A stretch of 64,000 nucleotides of DNA from Candidatus Bathyarchaeota archaeon (GCA_026014665.1 JAOZHX010000028.1:55840-119839), one strand, 5' to 3'. Shown: positions 25,091 through 34,911, counted from the stretch's first letter. Notes: generated by a model from the sequence alone, not told the origin. Made by a program: numbers and translations.

Positions 25091-25732
25091 ATGACAACTG
25101 CAAGAATCAAGGAAGGCTTATCAGCCATCGCCAAAGGAGTCCTCGACGATGTGCAAAGAGAAGTGGAATCCATAATCGTCAACGCTGAAAATGAAGGTAA
25201 AAAAGCGTTAGGGGCAGCTAAAGCAGAAGCTGACGAAATCTACGCTACCACCGTGACTGAGGCATCTGTGAGGGCAGAAGCAGAAAAACGGAAAATCCAA
25301 TCAGTAATTGACGTAGAGACGCGCAACCAGTTGTTGCAGACTAAGGAGTTGATGGTTGATGCCGCGTTCGATAAAGCGACTGAGCAGATTAAGGAATTTG
25401 TTAAGACCGAGCAGTACCACAACGTCTTAATTGAATTTATTAGGGAAGCAGTGGAAAAAGTGGGTTCAAGACGCGCCGTTTTGCATGTTAACTCGGTAGA
25501 CCGAACTTGGCTTGCCCCTCGATTAGGCGACTTATCAAAGAAACTGAACGTTGACTTGAAACTGGCTGAGGATGAGGAAGAATTCATAGGCGGTTGCCGC
25601 GTTGAAGCCAATGACGGAAGAACTGCGTACGACAACACGCTTGAGAACCGGATAGAACAGCTCAAGTCTACGCTTCGCTTGGAAGCGGCTAAAATCCTGT
25701 TTGGGAAGGAGGCAACAGAAAACGCAAGCTAA
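25091..25732 (+). CDS. atpE: A-type ATP synthase subunit E
   Basis: This 213-residue peripheral-stalk subunit has a long N-terminal helix rich in Glu, Ala and Lys. A globular C-terminal domain follows, with the family core VLHVNSVDRTWLAPRL and EFIGGCRVEANDGRTAYDNTLENRI. It binds the top of the A3B3 head and pairs with subunit H. The stop lies 32 nt inside the best available start of atpA, so the two are translationally coupled. Confidence 0.94.
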   Translation: MTTARIKEGLSAIAKGVLDDVQREVESIIVNAENEGKKALGAAKAEADEIYATTVTEASVRAEAEKRKIQSVIDVETRNQLLQTKELMVDAAFDKATEQIKEFVKTEQYHNVLIEFIREAVEKVGSRRAVLHVNSVDRTWLAPRLGDLSKKLNVDLKLAEDEEEFIGGCRVEANDGRTAYDNTLENRIEQLKSTLRLEAAKILFGKEATENAS

Positions 25733-27491
25733 AGGCAGCATCATTCGTGTGACTGGACCCGTCGTGGAAGCCGATGGCATGGCACAAGCTGTTATGCATG
25801 AACTTGTCGCAGTCGGCAGCGAACGGTTAGTCGGCGAGGTAATTCGGCTCGACGGGGAAATTGCAACGATTCAAGTCTACGAGAACACTAGTGGCTTGAA
25901 GCTTAACGAAGAGGTGTTTGGAACGGGCAACCCGCTTTCGGTGGAGTTGGGTCCAGGTTTAGTGGGCAATGTGTTTGACGGCATCCAGCGGCCTTTGGAA
26001 ACTTTGCGGGAGCGGATGGGGCCGTTTATTCAGCATGGCCAACGAGTCGTGCCCATTTCAAGGGATAAAAAATGGTTCTTTACGCCCGCATCTAAGGTTG
26101 GGGGTGTCGTCGGCAGCGGGGATGTTTTGGGAACTGTTCAGGAGACAGGTTTGATTGAGCATAGGATTCTGGTTCCTATTGGTATCACTGGAAAAATTGT
26201 GAATTTAGCTGGTGAAGGCGAGTATACAGTGACGGAAACAATCGCGACACTGCGGGTTAACGGCTCAGAAGTTGAGGTACAGATGCTTCAGCGTTGGCCA
26301 GTTAGGCAACCACGACCGTTTAAACGTCGGTTACCCACTTACGCACCCCTCATCACGGGGCAACGCGTAATCGACACGTTCTTTCCCATCGCCAAAGGCG
26401 GAAGCGCAGCTATCCCTGGAGGCTTTGGTACGGGAAAAACTATCACTCAGCAGCAACTCGCTAAATGGTCCAACGCCAACCTCATAGTGTACGTGGGTTG
26501 TGGAGAACGAGGCAACGAAATGGTCGATGTACTCACCAGTTTTCCCCAACTCATCGACCCATCAAGCGGCAAACCTCTAATGCAGCGAACTATACTCATC
26601 GCCAACACCAGCAACATGCCCGTGTCCGCGCGGGAAGCCAGTATCTACACAGGCATAACCATAGCTGAATACTACCGTGACATGGGTTACGACGTAGCGT
26701 TGATGGCTGATTCCACAAGTCGCTGGGCTGAAGCCCTACGAGAAGTCTCAGGGCGGCTAGAAGAGATGCCTGCCGAAGAAGGCTTCCCAAGCTATTTGCC
26801 GTCTCGGCTGGCAGAGTTTTATGAGCGTACGGGCGTAGTTGAAACGTTGGGGTCGGGAAATCGGGCTGGTTCCATTTGCGCTATCGGCGCGGTTTCTCCT
26901 CCTGGCGGTGACTTCTCTGAACCTGTAACTCAGCATACTAAACGATTTACACGTGTCTTCTGGGCTTTAGATCCCGAGTTAGCTGACGCACGACATTACC
27001 CAGCTATTAACTGGATGCAAAGCTATTCAGGGTACATCGGAAATGTCTCAGCTTGGTGGACCAAGGAAGTTACCAAGGAGTGGGATAGTTACAGAATTCA
27101 AGCCATGCGGATTCTGCAGTTGGAAGATGATCTAAAGAATATCGTGAAGCTAGTTGGTCCAGAAGCGTTGCCTGATCGTCAACGGTTGGTTCTTGAGACT
27201 GCAAGAATCATCCGAACAGCGTTCCTGCAGCAGAACGCCTTGGATCCTGTTGACACCTACTCTGTGCCGCTAAAACAATTCAAGATGCTTAAAATTATCG
27301 TTGATTTTCACAAGTTAGGAGAAAGAATTGTCAGCAGAGGCGCCCCGCTGTTCAAAGTCACGCAGTTGCCCGTGCTTACAGATATCATGCGCATGAAGAC
27401 AGCTGTCCCCAACGATAAACTCGACCAGCTGGACGAGATAGACCGGCGTATGCATCAGTATTTTGAAAATTTGGAGGCTACGATGAGGTAA
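25701..27491 (+). CDS. atpA: A-type ATP synthase catalytic subunit A
   Basis: This 596-residue catalytic subunit has the P-loop GGFGTGKT (about residues 231-238) and the family core [21 protein letters not shown]. It also has the A-specific non-homologous insert (about residues 110-190). It hydrolyses or makes ATP in the A3B3 hexamer. The start is unclear: TTG 25701 is the only standard codon upstream of the conserved [14 protein letters not shown], yet the good AAGGAGG site lies inside it at 25706-25712. A non-standard start near 25720 cannot be excluded. Confidence 0.96.
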   Translation: MGRRQQKTQAKGSIIRVTGPVVEADGMAQAVMHELVAVGSERLVGEVIRLDGEIATIQVYENTSGLKLNEEVFGTGNPLSVELGPGLVGNVFDGIQRPLETLRERMGPFIQHGQRVVPISRDKKWFFTPASKVGGVVGSGDVLGTVQETGLIEHRILVPIGITGKIVNLAGEGEYTVTETIATLRVNGSEVEVQMLQRWPVRQPRPFKRRLPTYAPLITGQRVIDTFFPIAKGGSAAIPGGFGTGKTITQQQLAKWSNANLIVYVGCGERGNEMVDVLTSFPQLIDPSSGKPLMQRTILIANTSNMPVSAREASIYTGITIAEYYRDMGYDVALMADSTSRWAEALREVSGRLEEMPAEEGFPSYLPSRLAEFYERTGVVETLGSGNRAGSICAIGAVSPPGGDFSEPVTQHTKRFTRVFWALDPELADARHYPAINWMQSYSGYIGNVSAWWTKEVTKEWDSYRIQAMRILQLEDDLKNIVKLVGPEALPDRQRLVLETARIIRTAFLQQNALDPVDTYSVPLKQFKMLKIIVDFHKLGERIVSRGAPLFKVTQLPVLTDIMRMKTAVPNDKLDQLDEIDRRMHQYFENLEATMR

Positions 27492-27495
27492 GACT

Positions 27496-28893
27496 ATGGC
27501 AGGTACAGGATTAGAATACAAAGGCGTATCCCAAATTTACGGTCCCATCATGGTTATCGAAAACGTCCGTGACGTAGGCTTTGACGAGTTGGTTGAAGTA
27601 AAGGTGCAGAGCGGCGAAACGAGGCTTGGCAGAGTCACTGAAGTCACCCGGAAAGCCGTGACGATCCAAGTGTTCGAAGGCACATCGGGATTATCGCTGT
27701 CAAAAACCCGCACCCGCTTCTTGGGCAAGCCGCTGGAGGTCCCAGTTTCCATGGAAATGCTTGGTCGCGTCATGAATAGTTTTGGAGAACCGATCGATGG
27801 GCATCCACGATTCTTTTCAGAAGACAGACGCGACATAAACGGTTTTCCAATGAATCCAACCGCCCGAGAGTACCCTCGAGATTTCATCCAAACTGGAATC
27901 TCAGCCATCGACGGATTAGCCAGCTTAGTTCGCGGACAGAAACTACCAGTTTTTTCAGGACCAGGGCTTTCGCACAATGCTCTGGCAGCGCAGATTGTTC
28001 GGCAAGCCAAAATTCGCAACGAAAGCGAAGAATTCTACGTAGTCTTCATCGCCATGGGACTTGAGCATGATGATGCCGCATTTTTCCGCAACAGCTTTGA
28101 AGAAACAGGTGCTATAAAAAACGTAGCGATGTTTCTGAATTTGGCAGATGACCCGCCTGTTGAACGCATTATTACGCCTCGTGCAGGGTTGACGCTGGCA
28201 GAGTATTTGGCGTTTGAACATGACGCTCACGTGCTGGTTTTGTTGACGGACATGACCAATTACTGCGAGGCGCTGCGTGAAGTCAGCTCATCAATGGAGG
28301 AGGTCCCAAGCCGTAAAGGCTACCCCGGCTACATGTACAGTGACCTCGCAAGCATTTACGAACGTGCCGGACGCATCACAGGCAAAAAGGGCTCCATAAC
28401 CCAGATGCCCATCTTGACTATGCCAAACGATGATATAACCCATCCCATCCCTGACTTAACAGGTTACATCACCGAAGGACAAATAGTCTTATCTCGCAGC
28501 CTTGAAACGCAAAACATCTACCCACCCATCACGATAACCACAAGTCTTTCGCGTCTCATGAAAGACGGCATAGGCAAAGGCAGAACCCGCGAAGACCATG
28601 CTGACGTCGCAAGCCAGCTCTATGCCGCTTACGCGCAATACAACGCCGTTAAATCGTTGGCAACCATCATCGGCGAGGAGGGATTGGTAAGCCGTGACAA
28701 GGAGTACTTGCGGTTTGGCGAACGCCTCGAACGTGCCTTCGTTAATCAGGGCAGAGATGAAAACCGATCTATAGAACAAACCTTGTCGATTGCATGGGAC
28801 ACCTTGGCGCAGTTGCCAGATGAGGAATTGACGCGAATTCACCCCCAGTACATCCAACAGTACCTGCCTAAAATCGCGAGTGAAGTGAAGTAG
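27496..28893 (+). CDS. atpB: A-type ATP synthase regulatory subunit B
   Basis: This 465-residue B subunit has the family signature [20 protein letters not shown]. It has no P-loop lysine: the equivalent segment is FSGPGLSHN, as expected for the non-catalytic subunit. It lies 4 nt after atpA and 4 nt before atpD. The start ATG follows GAGGTAAG. Confidence 0.96.
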   Translation: MAGTGLEYKGVSQIYGPIMVIENVRDVGFDELVEVKVQSGETRLGRVTEVTRKAVTIQVFEGTSGLSLSKTRTRFLGKPLEVPVSMEMLGRVMNSFGEPIDGHPRFFSEDRRDINGFPMNPTAREYPRDFIQTGISAIDGLASLVRGQKLPVFSGPGLSHNALAAQIVRQAKIRNESEEFYVVFIAMGLEHDDAAFFRNSFEETGAIKNVAMFLNLADDPPVERIITPRAGLTLAEYLAFEHDAHVLVLLTDMTNYCEALREVSSSMEEVPSRKGYPGYMYSDLASIYERAGRITGKKGSITQMPILTMPNDDITHPIPDLTGYITEGQIVLSRSLETQNIYPPITITTSLSRLMKDGIGKGRTREDHADVASQLYAAYAQYNAVKSLATIIGEEGLVSRDKEYLRFGERLERAFVNQGRDENRSIEQTLSIAWDTLAQLPDEELTRIHPQYIQQYLPKIASEVK

Positions 28894-28897
28894 AAAC

Positions 28898-29530
28898 ATG
28901 TCGGTTGAAAACATTAGCCCAACAAGAATCAACCTTATCCAGACAAAAAAAACGCTTAGCCTCGCTCAAACTGGACGCGACATACTGGAACGCAAACGCG
29001 ACATTCTGCTCAGGGAACTGCGGCACAGCATATACGACGCTGATCGCGCCAGAGAAGACCTCTCCGAAGCATTAGTCAAAGCATACCGTAACCTGCGTGA
29101 AGCCAAGATGGCTAAAGGCTCCGAAGCAGTTGAGAACACGGCGTTGGGTTCCAGTTACCAAGCTGATTTTCTGCTTGATTACCGCAGCGTGATGGGTGTC
29201 ACCGTACCCCTGCTTGAGTTCCAAGCTAAAACCGACGTGAAGCCTGACTACGGTTTTGCTGGCACCAGCGTTGAGTTAGACAAGGCTTTTGGGCAATTCT
29301 ACGACCTGCTGGAATTGGTAGCAAAGCTGGCAACCGCCGAGGGCGTAACCTTCCAGATTGCTAAGGACATAAAAACGACTCAGAGACGCGTGAATGCACT
29401 AAACCATGTGCTCATTCCCATGTACCAGAGCACGGTTAAGCGGATTGAATCAGTTTTGGAGGAACGAGATAGAGAAGAATTTGTCCGTACTAAACAAACC
29501 AAACGAATGATAAAGGAGAGAAAAAAATGA
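28898..29530 (+). CDS. atpD: A-type ATP synthase subunit D (rotor shaft)
   Basis: This 210-residue, helical protein starts MSVENISPTRINLIQTKKTL and ends in a Lys/Arg-rich tail. The N- and C-terminal helices form the antiparallel coiled coil of the central shaft, and VNALNHVLIPMYQSTVKRI is the conserved C-terminal core. Its TGA stop overlaps the universal stress protein start by 4 nt, an unusual coupling to a non-ATPase gene. Confidence 0.95.
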   Translation: MSVENISPTRINLIQTKKTLSLAQTGRDILERKRDILLRELRHSIYDADRAREDLSEALVKAYRNLREAKMAKGSEAVENTALGSSYQADFLLDYRSVMGVTVPLLEFQAKTDVKPDYGFAGTSVELDKAFGQFYDLLELVAKLATAEGVTFQIAKDIKTTQRRVNALNHVLIPMYQSTVKRIESVLEERDREEFVRTKQTKRMIKERKK

Positions 29531-29976
29531 GCTTAACTATGGATTTTAGTTTAACAAAGAAGATTTTAATTCCAACCGATGGCTCAGACTATTCCATGCG
29601 AGCTGCTGAATACGGCGTCAGCGTCGCTAAGCTGTTAGGTGCAGAAGTCACCGTCGTATACGTCATCGACACAGTAGTCCTTGATCAGTTGACTAGAGTA
29701 ACCGAGATGGAGAATGTTGAACGGGAAATGAAAAGCGATGGGGAAAGATACCTAAAATACGTCGTTGGATTAGCCCAACAGGAAGGTGTGAAAGCCAGCT
29801 CTCTTTTGGCGAAGGGGCGACCGTATGAGCAAATCGTGCATTTAGCCAAGGGCTTAAAGATGGACCTGATTGTCATGGGAACGTATGGACGAAGAGGCAC
29901 AGAACGGATTCTAATAGGCAGTGTAGCGGAACGTGTCATCGAGTACGCGCCGTGTCCAGTTCTCGTTGTGCGTTAG
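29527..29976 (+). CDS. Universal stress protein (UspA family)
   Basis: This 149-residue UspA domain has KKILIPTDGSDYSMRAA at the N-terminus and the ATP-binding GTYGRRGTERILIGSVAERV near the C-terminus (G-x2-G-x9-G-S type), so it probably binds ATP. The start overlaps atpD by 4 nt, so it is made with the ATP synthase. A role in tuning the synthase or sensing ATP is suggested by position only. Confidence 0.93.
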   Translation: MSLTMDFSLTKKILIPTDGSDYSMRAAEYGVSVAKLLGAEVTVVYVIDTVVLDQLTRVTEMENVEREMKSDGERYLKYVVGLAQQEGVKASSLLAKGRPYEQIVHLAKGLKMDLIVMGTYGRRGTERILIGSVAERVIEYAPCPVLVVR

Positions 29977-29990
29977 AAGGTGAAGAATAC

Positions 29991-30197
29991 ATGTCTGGGA
30001 AGGAAAAAATCGAGAAGGAATACCTGCAATCCCTGATGCTGGTGGAGCGGATGGCACAAGAGGAACTGGCAAAAATCAAGGCAAAAGCTGAAAGTATCAA
30101 GTTAGATGCTCAAAAAATAGGCGAAGCAGTGGAAGCCCAAATAACCCAAGACTCAGCCTTTACTCGAAAGAAAAAAGTTAATACACAGAATAAGTAA
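29991..30197 (+). CDS. Small charged helical protein inside the ATP synthase operon
   Basis: This 68-residue protein starts at ATG 29991 behind GAAGGTGA. It is Lys/Glu/Ala-rich (EELAKIKAKAESIKLDAQKI), with a basic tail, and should be a single long helix. It has no recognised family. It lies between the universal stress protein and the proteolipid gene atpK. It could be an accessory stalk or assembly factor, but that is only suggested by location and composition. Confidence 0.65.
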   Translation: MSGKEKIEKEYLQSLMLVERMAQEELAKIKAKAESIKLDAQKIGEAVEAQITQDSAFTRKKKVNTQNK

Positions 30198-30222
30198 GTG
30201 TGTTTGAAGGAGTTTGAGTGTT

Positions 30223-30570
30223 TTGAAGACAAAAATGCTCTTCATGTTGTTACTGCTTCCGTTAGCACTTATCCCAGTCGTGGGAGCAGCGGTAATATTA
30301 ACCGTTTCACCTAACCTGACCCCAACCCAACAGCAAACAGCAACCACAGGCATCTATGACCGATTAGGCATAGCAATAAGCGCAGGAATTTCCGTGGGGT
30401 TAGCGACTTTAGGTGCAGGTGTAGCCATCTCGGCGGCGGGCAGCGCAGCCATCAGTGCACTAGCCGAACGCCCAGAAACATTCTTCCGAAGCTTCCTTGT
30501 CGTCGCCTTAGCTGAGGCACTGGCGATATACGGCTTAATCATGGGCATCCTGCTCTGGACAAAACTATAA
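30223..30570 (+). CDS. atpK: A-type ATP synthase proteolipid subunit K (c ring)
   Basis: This is a protein of about 115 residues with three hydrophobic stretches. The N-terminal one (MLFMLLLLPLALIPVVGAAVIL) may be a signal-like helix. The next two form the c-subunit hairpin: Gly/Ala-rich GISVGLATLGAGVAISAAGSAA, then LVVALAEALAIYGLIMGILL with the ion-binding glutamate. Starts at TTG 30214, TTG 30223 and ATG 30235 are all in frame. AAGGAG (30207-30212) best fits 30223. In many archaea this gene lies near subunit I; here it ends the cluster. Confidence 0.93.
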   Translation: MKTKMLFMLLLLPLALIPVVGAAVILTVSPNLTPTQQQTATTGIYDRLGIAISAGISVGLATLGAGVAISAAGSAAISALAERPETFFRSFLVVALAEALAIYGLIMGILLWTKL

Positions 30571-30831
30571 CATCTATCGTGAATAGTTTTTCCTCATATA
30601 GAGTTACGTGAGTCTTTTTTGCTGTTTTAGCTTTACTAAAAAGGGTTTATTTTTGGGCGGATTGCATCTAATACTTCGCATGGAACTTGAACTTTTACCT
30701 CTAAGTTTGGTTTAATTTTGTTTTAATAGTAAAAAAGCTATATTTATAACTTAATAAGAATACTTTTATGGTTGCATGCCCTACAATCGAGAAATAAATC
30801 GCCTAAGACCAAGAGAAGGTGCCAACTCAGG

Positions 30832-31896
30832 ATGGTTAATCTATCAGAGATATTTCAACATCTACTAAACACAAATGAAATCAACGGTGAAATCTTCGCT
30901 TCTATATTCACATTTCTAGTCGTTGCTCTAGCAGGTTGGTTGACTTATTTTGTTTTTGGAAGGTACTTCTCGAGTTGGGCAGCTAAATTAAAAATTACTC
31001 TAGCCGACGACATCCTTAGGGCTATTAGAACCATCCTTACCATCCTAATTATAATAGTCGGGATCCAATATGCACTATCAACGCTTTCATTTTTCCAGCC
31101 CTACAGCGAACAGCTAAGCGCCGTCTTTAGAGTCCTTGAAATCTTACTCGGCGCATTTGTCGTCACTAGAGTCACCAACGCACTTGCAGATTGGTATTCA
31201 AACCGCAACGACAACGGTGCAGGAAGGAATAATCGTCACCTGCTTTTTTTCTTAAAAAAACTAGTACAGTTGACTGTTTACATCTTTGCGTTCCTGATAA
31301 TCCTTTACGTGTTTAACATCGACCTTACCGGAGTTATCGTTGGGTTAGGTGTCGGAGGCATAGCCATAGCGTTTGCTTTGCAGAACACTCTAAGCGATTT
31401 CTTTAGCGCTTTCTCGATTTATTTTGATAGACCTTTTGAAATAGGCGATTTTATTGTGGTAGGAAATTACAGTGGAACGGTGAAGAACATCGGGGTAAAA
31501 TCCACAAGGATTAAGCTTTTGCAAGGCGAAGAGTTGGTAATTTCAAACAAGGAGTTGACTTCTACTAGTGTTAGAAACTTTAGAAAATTAGAGAAAAGAA
31601 GGGTGACATTCACTATCGGTGTTAGCTATAATACTCCGCTGGTTAAACTCAAGAGAATACCCAGAATAATCGAGGAGATTATAAAAGGTCTCGAGTTAGC
31701 CAAGTTTGACAGAGTGAATTTTACTGAATTTGGAAGTTATAGCTTGATTTTTTTGGTTATTTATTATGTTGCTTCTGCTGATTATGGGAAGTATTTGGAA
31801 ACACAAGAAGCAATTAATTTTGCTATAAAGGAAGCGTTTGAAAAGGAAGAAATAGAGATTGCATTTCCCACGAGTACCGTTTATATTAAGAATTGA
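30832..31896 (+). CDS. Mechanosensitive ion channel (MscS family), long form
   Basis: This 354-residue MscS protein has four to five predicted membrane helices. The pore helix GVGGIAIAFALQNTLSDFFS (about residues 177-196) is followed by the beta domain RPFEIGDFIVVG...G.VKNIGVKSTRI. I chose the ATG at 30832 because GAAGGTG lies 10 nt upstream; the frame is open to 30772 without features. A TATA-like TATTTATAAC lies near 30740. This is the second MscS in the window, and it has more N-terminal helices than the one at 6301. Confidence 0.93.
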   Translation: MVNLSEIFQHLLNTNEINGEIFASIFTFLVVALAGWLTYFVFGRYFSSWAAKLKITLADDILRAIRTILTILIIIVGIQYALSTLSFFQPYSEQLSAVFRVLEILLGAFVVTRVTNALADWYSNRNDNGAGRNNRHLLFFLKKLVQLTVYIFAFLIILYVFNIDLTGVIVGLGVGGIAIAFALQNTLSDFFSAFSIYFDRPFEIGDFIVVGNYSGTVKNIGVKSTRIKLLQGEELVISNKELTSTSVRNFRKLEKRRVTFTIGVSYNTPLVKLKRIPRIIEEIIKGLELAKFDRVNFTEFGSYSLIFLVIYYVASADYGKYLETQEAINFAIKEAFEKEEIEIAFPTSTVYIKN

Positions 31897-32067
31897 CAAG
31901 GAGAGTAAAGAGTAACGATGTTCAAATCAATAACTGTAACTAATATGCCATAAGCATACCCTGTTTACATGGCTAAAAGCAAGAAAAAACAAGGGAAAAA
32001 AAGAAAAAAGTAGACTCCCAACTAACCTGATTTTTTTAAAGAATAGTTCCTTAATTAACCAGAAGCT

Positions 32068-32364
32068 TTATGATTTGTAGTCCTCAATTACGATTGTTAT
32101 TCGCTTTATTGCTGTCTCGCACACTTTCCTGATGCCGCGTTTTCCCCGTTCATAGGTTACTTTGATAAGTTGTAGTTCTTCCATGACTTGGATTTGTTCA
32201 CTTATGTACGCTTCACTTAGGTTCAAGCGGCGACCTATAGTTGATACATCTAATCGTTCTTTGGATAGTAACTGGAGAATTTTCATGGATGTAGCGGTTA
32301 AGGCTTCGGCTACTTGTAGCGCTTGCTCTCCTGAGACAACTATTTCTTTGGTTGACATACCCAA
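32068..32364 (-). CDS. ArsR-like winged-helix regulator
   Basis: This 98-residue protein has a helix-turn-helix: ATSMKILQLLSKERLDVSTIGRRLNLSEAYISEQIQVMEELQLI, then a basic wing (VTYERGKRGIRKV). It lacks the metal-binding cysteines of classic ArsR sensors. A perfect TTGCTAT-TCAT-ATAGCAA repeat lies 37 bp upstream and may be its own operator. Target genes unknown. Confidence 0.85.
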   Translation of the reverse strand: MGMSTKEIVVSGEQALQVAEALTATSMKILQLLSKERLDVSTIGRRLNLSEAYISEQIQVMEELQLIKVTYERGKRGIRKVCETAIKRITIVIEDYKS

Positions 32365-32400
32365 TAAAGAATTATCTATATGAGCTATAATAATTTTATT

Positions 32401-32418
32401 TTGCTATTCATATAGCAA
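32401..32418. promoter_or_regulatory. Inverted repeat upstream of the ArsR-like gene
   Basis: TTGCTAT (32401-32407) and ATAGCAA (32412-32418) are perfect inverted arms around TCAT. The site lies just upstream of the TATA-like TTATTATAG for the leftward regulator gene. A dimeric winged-helix protein could bind it; autoregulation is inferred. Confidence 0.5.
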
Positions 32419-32602
32419 TAGGAAATAGTTTTACAAATATTAACCCCTAACAAAGGCAGCGCCTTCATAATCCAAAAACCGCAAGCAAAAGCCATTACGA
32501 AGCAAAACAGCGAATTACGTATTGGTTGTTGTTACTCCAAAATATAATCTGAGTTTATTGTGTCCACAAAATAGAAAAACAGCATTTCCCTAACTTACAG
32601 CT

Positions 32603-33352
32603 ATGACGAACAATAAAACTAAGTATCTCTGGCTTGATGAACTCGGCACTAAAGAAGCAGCTCAAGCCGCAAAAGAGGGCACCGTTATAATTTTTCCAGT
32701 CGGAAGCGTCGAGGAACATGGTGAGCATTTGCCTTTGTGCACTGATAGCATTCAGTCCGAGCACATCGCGTTAGAGGTTGCCAAGAAAACTGGTTGTCTG
32801 GTTGCGCCGCCCTTGAGGTATGGCATCTGTAATGCCACCCGCAACTTCTCGGGAACGATATCCATACAATTCGATACGTTATACAAGATAGCCCACGATA
32901 TACTATCCGAGTTAGTTCGTAACGGCTTCAACCGAATTATCGTTCTTAGCGGCCATGCTGGAAACTCCCATATGGTTGCTTTAAGGCTTGCCGCACAGGA
33001 GATTGTCTTGGCAAACGAGAAGGCAGGGCTAAGCCGAACTGTTAGAATTATGGTTTTATCTGATTTTGACTTTGCGCAAGAATTAACTCCCGACTACGCC
33101 AAGGTAAGCGATGGACATGCAGGCACATTAGAAACATCCAGGATGATGGAGATAAGACCTGAACTTATTAAATCCAAAGGAGAAGCAAGTGTTTGGCAGA
33201 TGCCCCGCTTTGAAGTGGTTGCGCATCCTGAAATGTATTTCCCAAGCGGAATAAACGGCGACCCCACAACAGCAACCGCAGAGAAAGGACAAAAAATTAA
33301 CAAATACATCGTTCAGCAAGTTGAGAAGCTAGTGGAAGAAATCAAACAATGA
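32603..33352 (+). CDS. Creatininase-family amidohydrolase
   Basis: This 249-residue protein has the family metal-binding motifs GSVEEHGEHLPLCTD (about residues 33-47), LSGHAGN (about 117-123) and DGHAGTLETS (about 170-179). The family includes creatinine amidohydrolase, MftE and archaeal ArfB, the formamide hydrolase of riboflavin and F420 synthesis. In this genomic setting ArfB is the most interesting reading, but position gives no support because no flavin genes adjoin. It is cytosolic and likely binds Fe, Zn or Mn. Confidence 0.88.
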   Translation: MTNNKTKYLWLDELGTKEAAQAAKEGTVIIFPVGSVEEHGEHLPLCTDSIQSEHIALEVAKKTGCLVAPPLRYGICNATRNFSGTISIQFDTLYKIAHDILSELVRNGFNRIIVLSGHAGNSHMVALRLAAQEIVLANEKAGLSRTVRIMVLSDFDFAQELTPDYAKVSDGHAGTLETSRMMEIRPELIKSKGEASVWQMPRFEVVAHPEMYFPSGINGDPTTATAEKGQKINKYIVQQVEKLVEEIKQ

Positions 33353-33763
33353 AATAATCGTTGCAAAGAGCTCTGTCTGTTCATCGTCCACACGGTTTTT
33401 CTCAGCGAATTTTCTAACTCTCTTCCGATGTGACTATCTACGCTCACCTAACATGCTTCCACATCCACACCATGAGTTTCAACATGGCTCCATGCAGAGC
33501 ATGTGGAGAGAGACAAATATCCCACACTATATCAGGTGCAGAAAAATGTTGCATTCCCAAAAAGCAACCGTCTCCATTTGCATTCTTGTGGCAGCCACAA
33601 AACCACCACACTCACACAAAATTCTTGATGCAAGAATCCATCGAAGTGACGAAAAAGATTCTCATAGAAAAAGAAAAAAAGAGCCCTAAATTAGCCAATG
33701 AAAGCTTGTTTGGAGAAAACAAACGCTGATTTCAGTTTAAATAGAAAAACTTATTTTATTTTC
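33353..33763. other. Intergenic region with element copy B
   Basis: This region holds copy B of the dispersed Cys/His element and the promoter of the phosphodiesterase gene: TATA-like TTTAAATAG at about 33738-33746, 20-25 bp before ATG 33764. A GTG-started 99-codon frame (33430-33729) crosses copy B and contains CRACGER and GAEKCC, but its second half is low-complexity and Lys-rich. Confidence 0.5.
33451..33569 (+). repeat. Dispersed Cys/His element, copy B
   Basis: This copy begins ACATGCTTCCACATCCACACC and ends CCCAAAAAGCAACC. It aligns over its whole length with copy A. One frame reads APCRACGERQISHTISGAEKCCIPKK, shown here only in part as CRACGER and GAEKCC. The upstream ATGCTTCCACATCC stretch lies in another frame, so if the ancestor was a protein, this copy has an indel. 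Confidence 0.45.
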
Positions 33764-34291
33764 ATGGGAAGCATACAAAATGAGATGGACATAATGTTGG
33801 TTGGTGCAATTTCTGATACACATGACAACTTGCCGCTCATAGAAAAAGCAGTAGCAACGCTGAATGAGCATAAGGTTGATTTAGTGCTGCACGCAGGCGA
33901 TTACGTAGCAGGATTTGTAATCTCAAAGTTTAAGGCTTTAAACTGTAAGCTAATAGGCGTCTTTGGGAATAATGATGGGGACCATGAGTTGTTGAAGAAG
34001 CGGTTTAGTGAAACCACCAATTGCACAGTACATGAGCGGTTTGCGACGGTAACGGTAAATGGGTATAGAATTGCTTTGTTGCATGGGGAGGAAATAGAAC
34101 TATTAAACGTGCTGGCTGAAAGCGGATATTTCGATGCTATCGTGCACGGACATTCGCATATAAAAAGTGTGCAGTTGAGGGGAAAAACGTTGGTTGTTAA
34201 TCCCGGAGAAGTCTGCGGCTACCTAACTGGAAAGCCAACTGCTGCAATCTTGGATACAACAGCGCATGAAGCTAAATTAATCGAGCTGTAA
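33764..34291 (+). CDS. Metallophosphoesterase (YfcE/MJ0936-like phosphodiesterase)
   Basis: This is a calcineurin-like phosphoesterase of about 175 residues. Metal ligands are visible in GAISDTHDN, LHAGDYV, GNNDG and HGHSH, in family order. Starts at 33764, 33785 and 33794 are in frame. The TATA-like box at about 33740 places the transcript start near 33764, so a leaderless ATG there is likely. It should hydrolyse phosphodiester bonds with two metal ions; the natural substrate is unknown. Confidence 0.92.
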   Translation: MGSIQNEMDIMLVGAISDTHDNLPLIEKAVATLNEHKVDLVLHAGDYVAGFVISKFKALNCKLIGVFGNNDGDHELLKKRFSETTNCTVHERFATVTVNGYRIALLHGEEIELLNVLAESGYFDAIVHGHSHIKSVQLRGKTLVVNPGEVCGYLTGKPTAAILDTTAHEAKLIEL

Positions 34292-34306
34292 CGGCTTGAG
34301 CAGTCG

Positions 34307-34600
34307 CTATGGATGGGAACTTGATAGTAGCTTTGCGCCTTCTGCTTCCGTCCACGCTTTGAGGGTTTGGGTTCGTACATTCCCCATGCTGCCAAGACAT
34401 AACAAGATTTCTGCCATGGCATCATCGCTTGGAAGTTCTACAACCATAATGAAGTCAAAGTTTCCCATTGTATAGTAGAGTTGCATTTTGCCTCCTGCTT
34501 TTTCAACCATGCTGTGGGTCGTTTTGATCCTGTTGGGAGCTTCGTGGATGTTTTGTATGCCTTGCTGAGTCCAGTTTCCTAAAACTATGTAGTTAGGCAA
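34307..34600 (-). CDS. GYD-domain protein
   Basis: This 97-residue protein has MPNYIVLGNWTQQGIQNI at the start and GGKMQLYYTMGNFDFIMVVELPSDDAMAE in the centre. This is the GYD domain (ferredoxin-like fold) pattern; here the G-x-Y-D motif is G-N-F-D. It is a small cytosolic protein of unknown function, common in archaea and bacteria. It is transcribed leftward and converges with the phosphodiesterase. Confidence 0.85.
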   Translation of the reverse strand: MPNYIVLGNWTQQGIQNIHEAPNRIKTTHSMVEKAGGKMQLYYTMGNFDFIMVVELPSDDAMAEILLCLGSMGNVRTQTLKAWTEAEGAKLLSSSHP

Positions 34601-34911
34601 AATATCACCAATAAGTTATATTTTTTTGAGGGATAAAATGTTTTTCCTGCAGGAGCTTGGAAGAACATCAACGATTTAGCGCTGGATTTCAGATGCGAAG
34701 AATAGAGTTGACCTCAACTTTGTGGTTGCTATTTATATGAAAAATCGGCTGCGCAGTATTAAAGATGGGGCTTTTTACAAATTCAACCGAATTTAGGTTA
34801 ATACTTTGTAAACATGTATGCAATATATGGGGCCTCCTTGACTAACTTTTGCATTCTTTGGGGCGATTACGCATAAATTCACTTCCCTGCTGATTTACTT
34901 TTGGACTATAC
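34601..34911. other. 311-bp intergenic region
   Basis: This divergent region lies between the GYD gene and the TPR gene. It has AT-rich stretches that could hold both promoters. I see no RNA gene, repeat or small protein in it. Confidence 0.45.

Noticed and set aside
33430..33729. 99-codon GTG-started frame over copy B
   Set aside because: Only the middle matches the element; the second half is Lys/Glu low-complexity, and no ribosome-binding site fits. Kept as an element copy instead.
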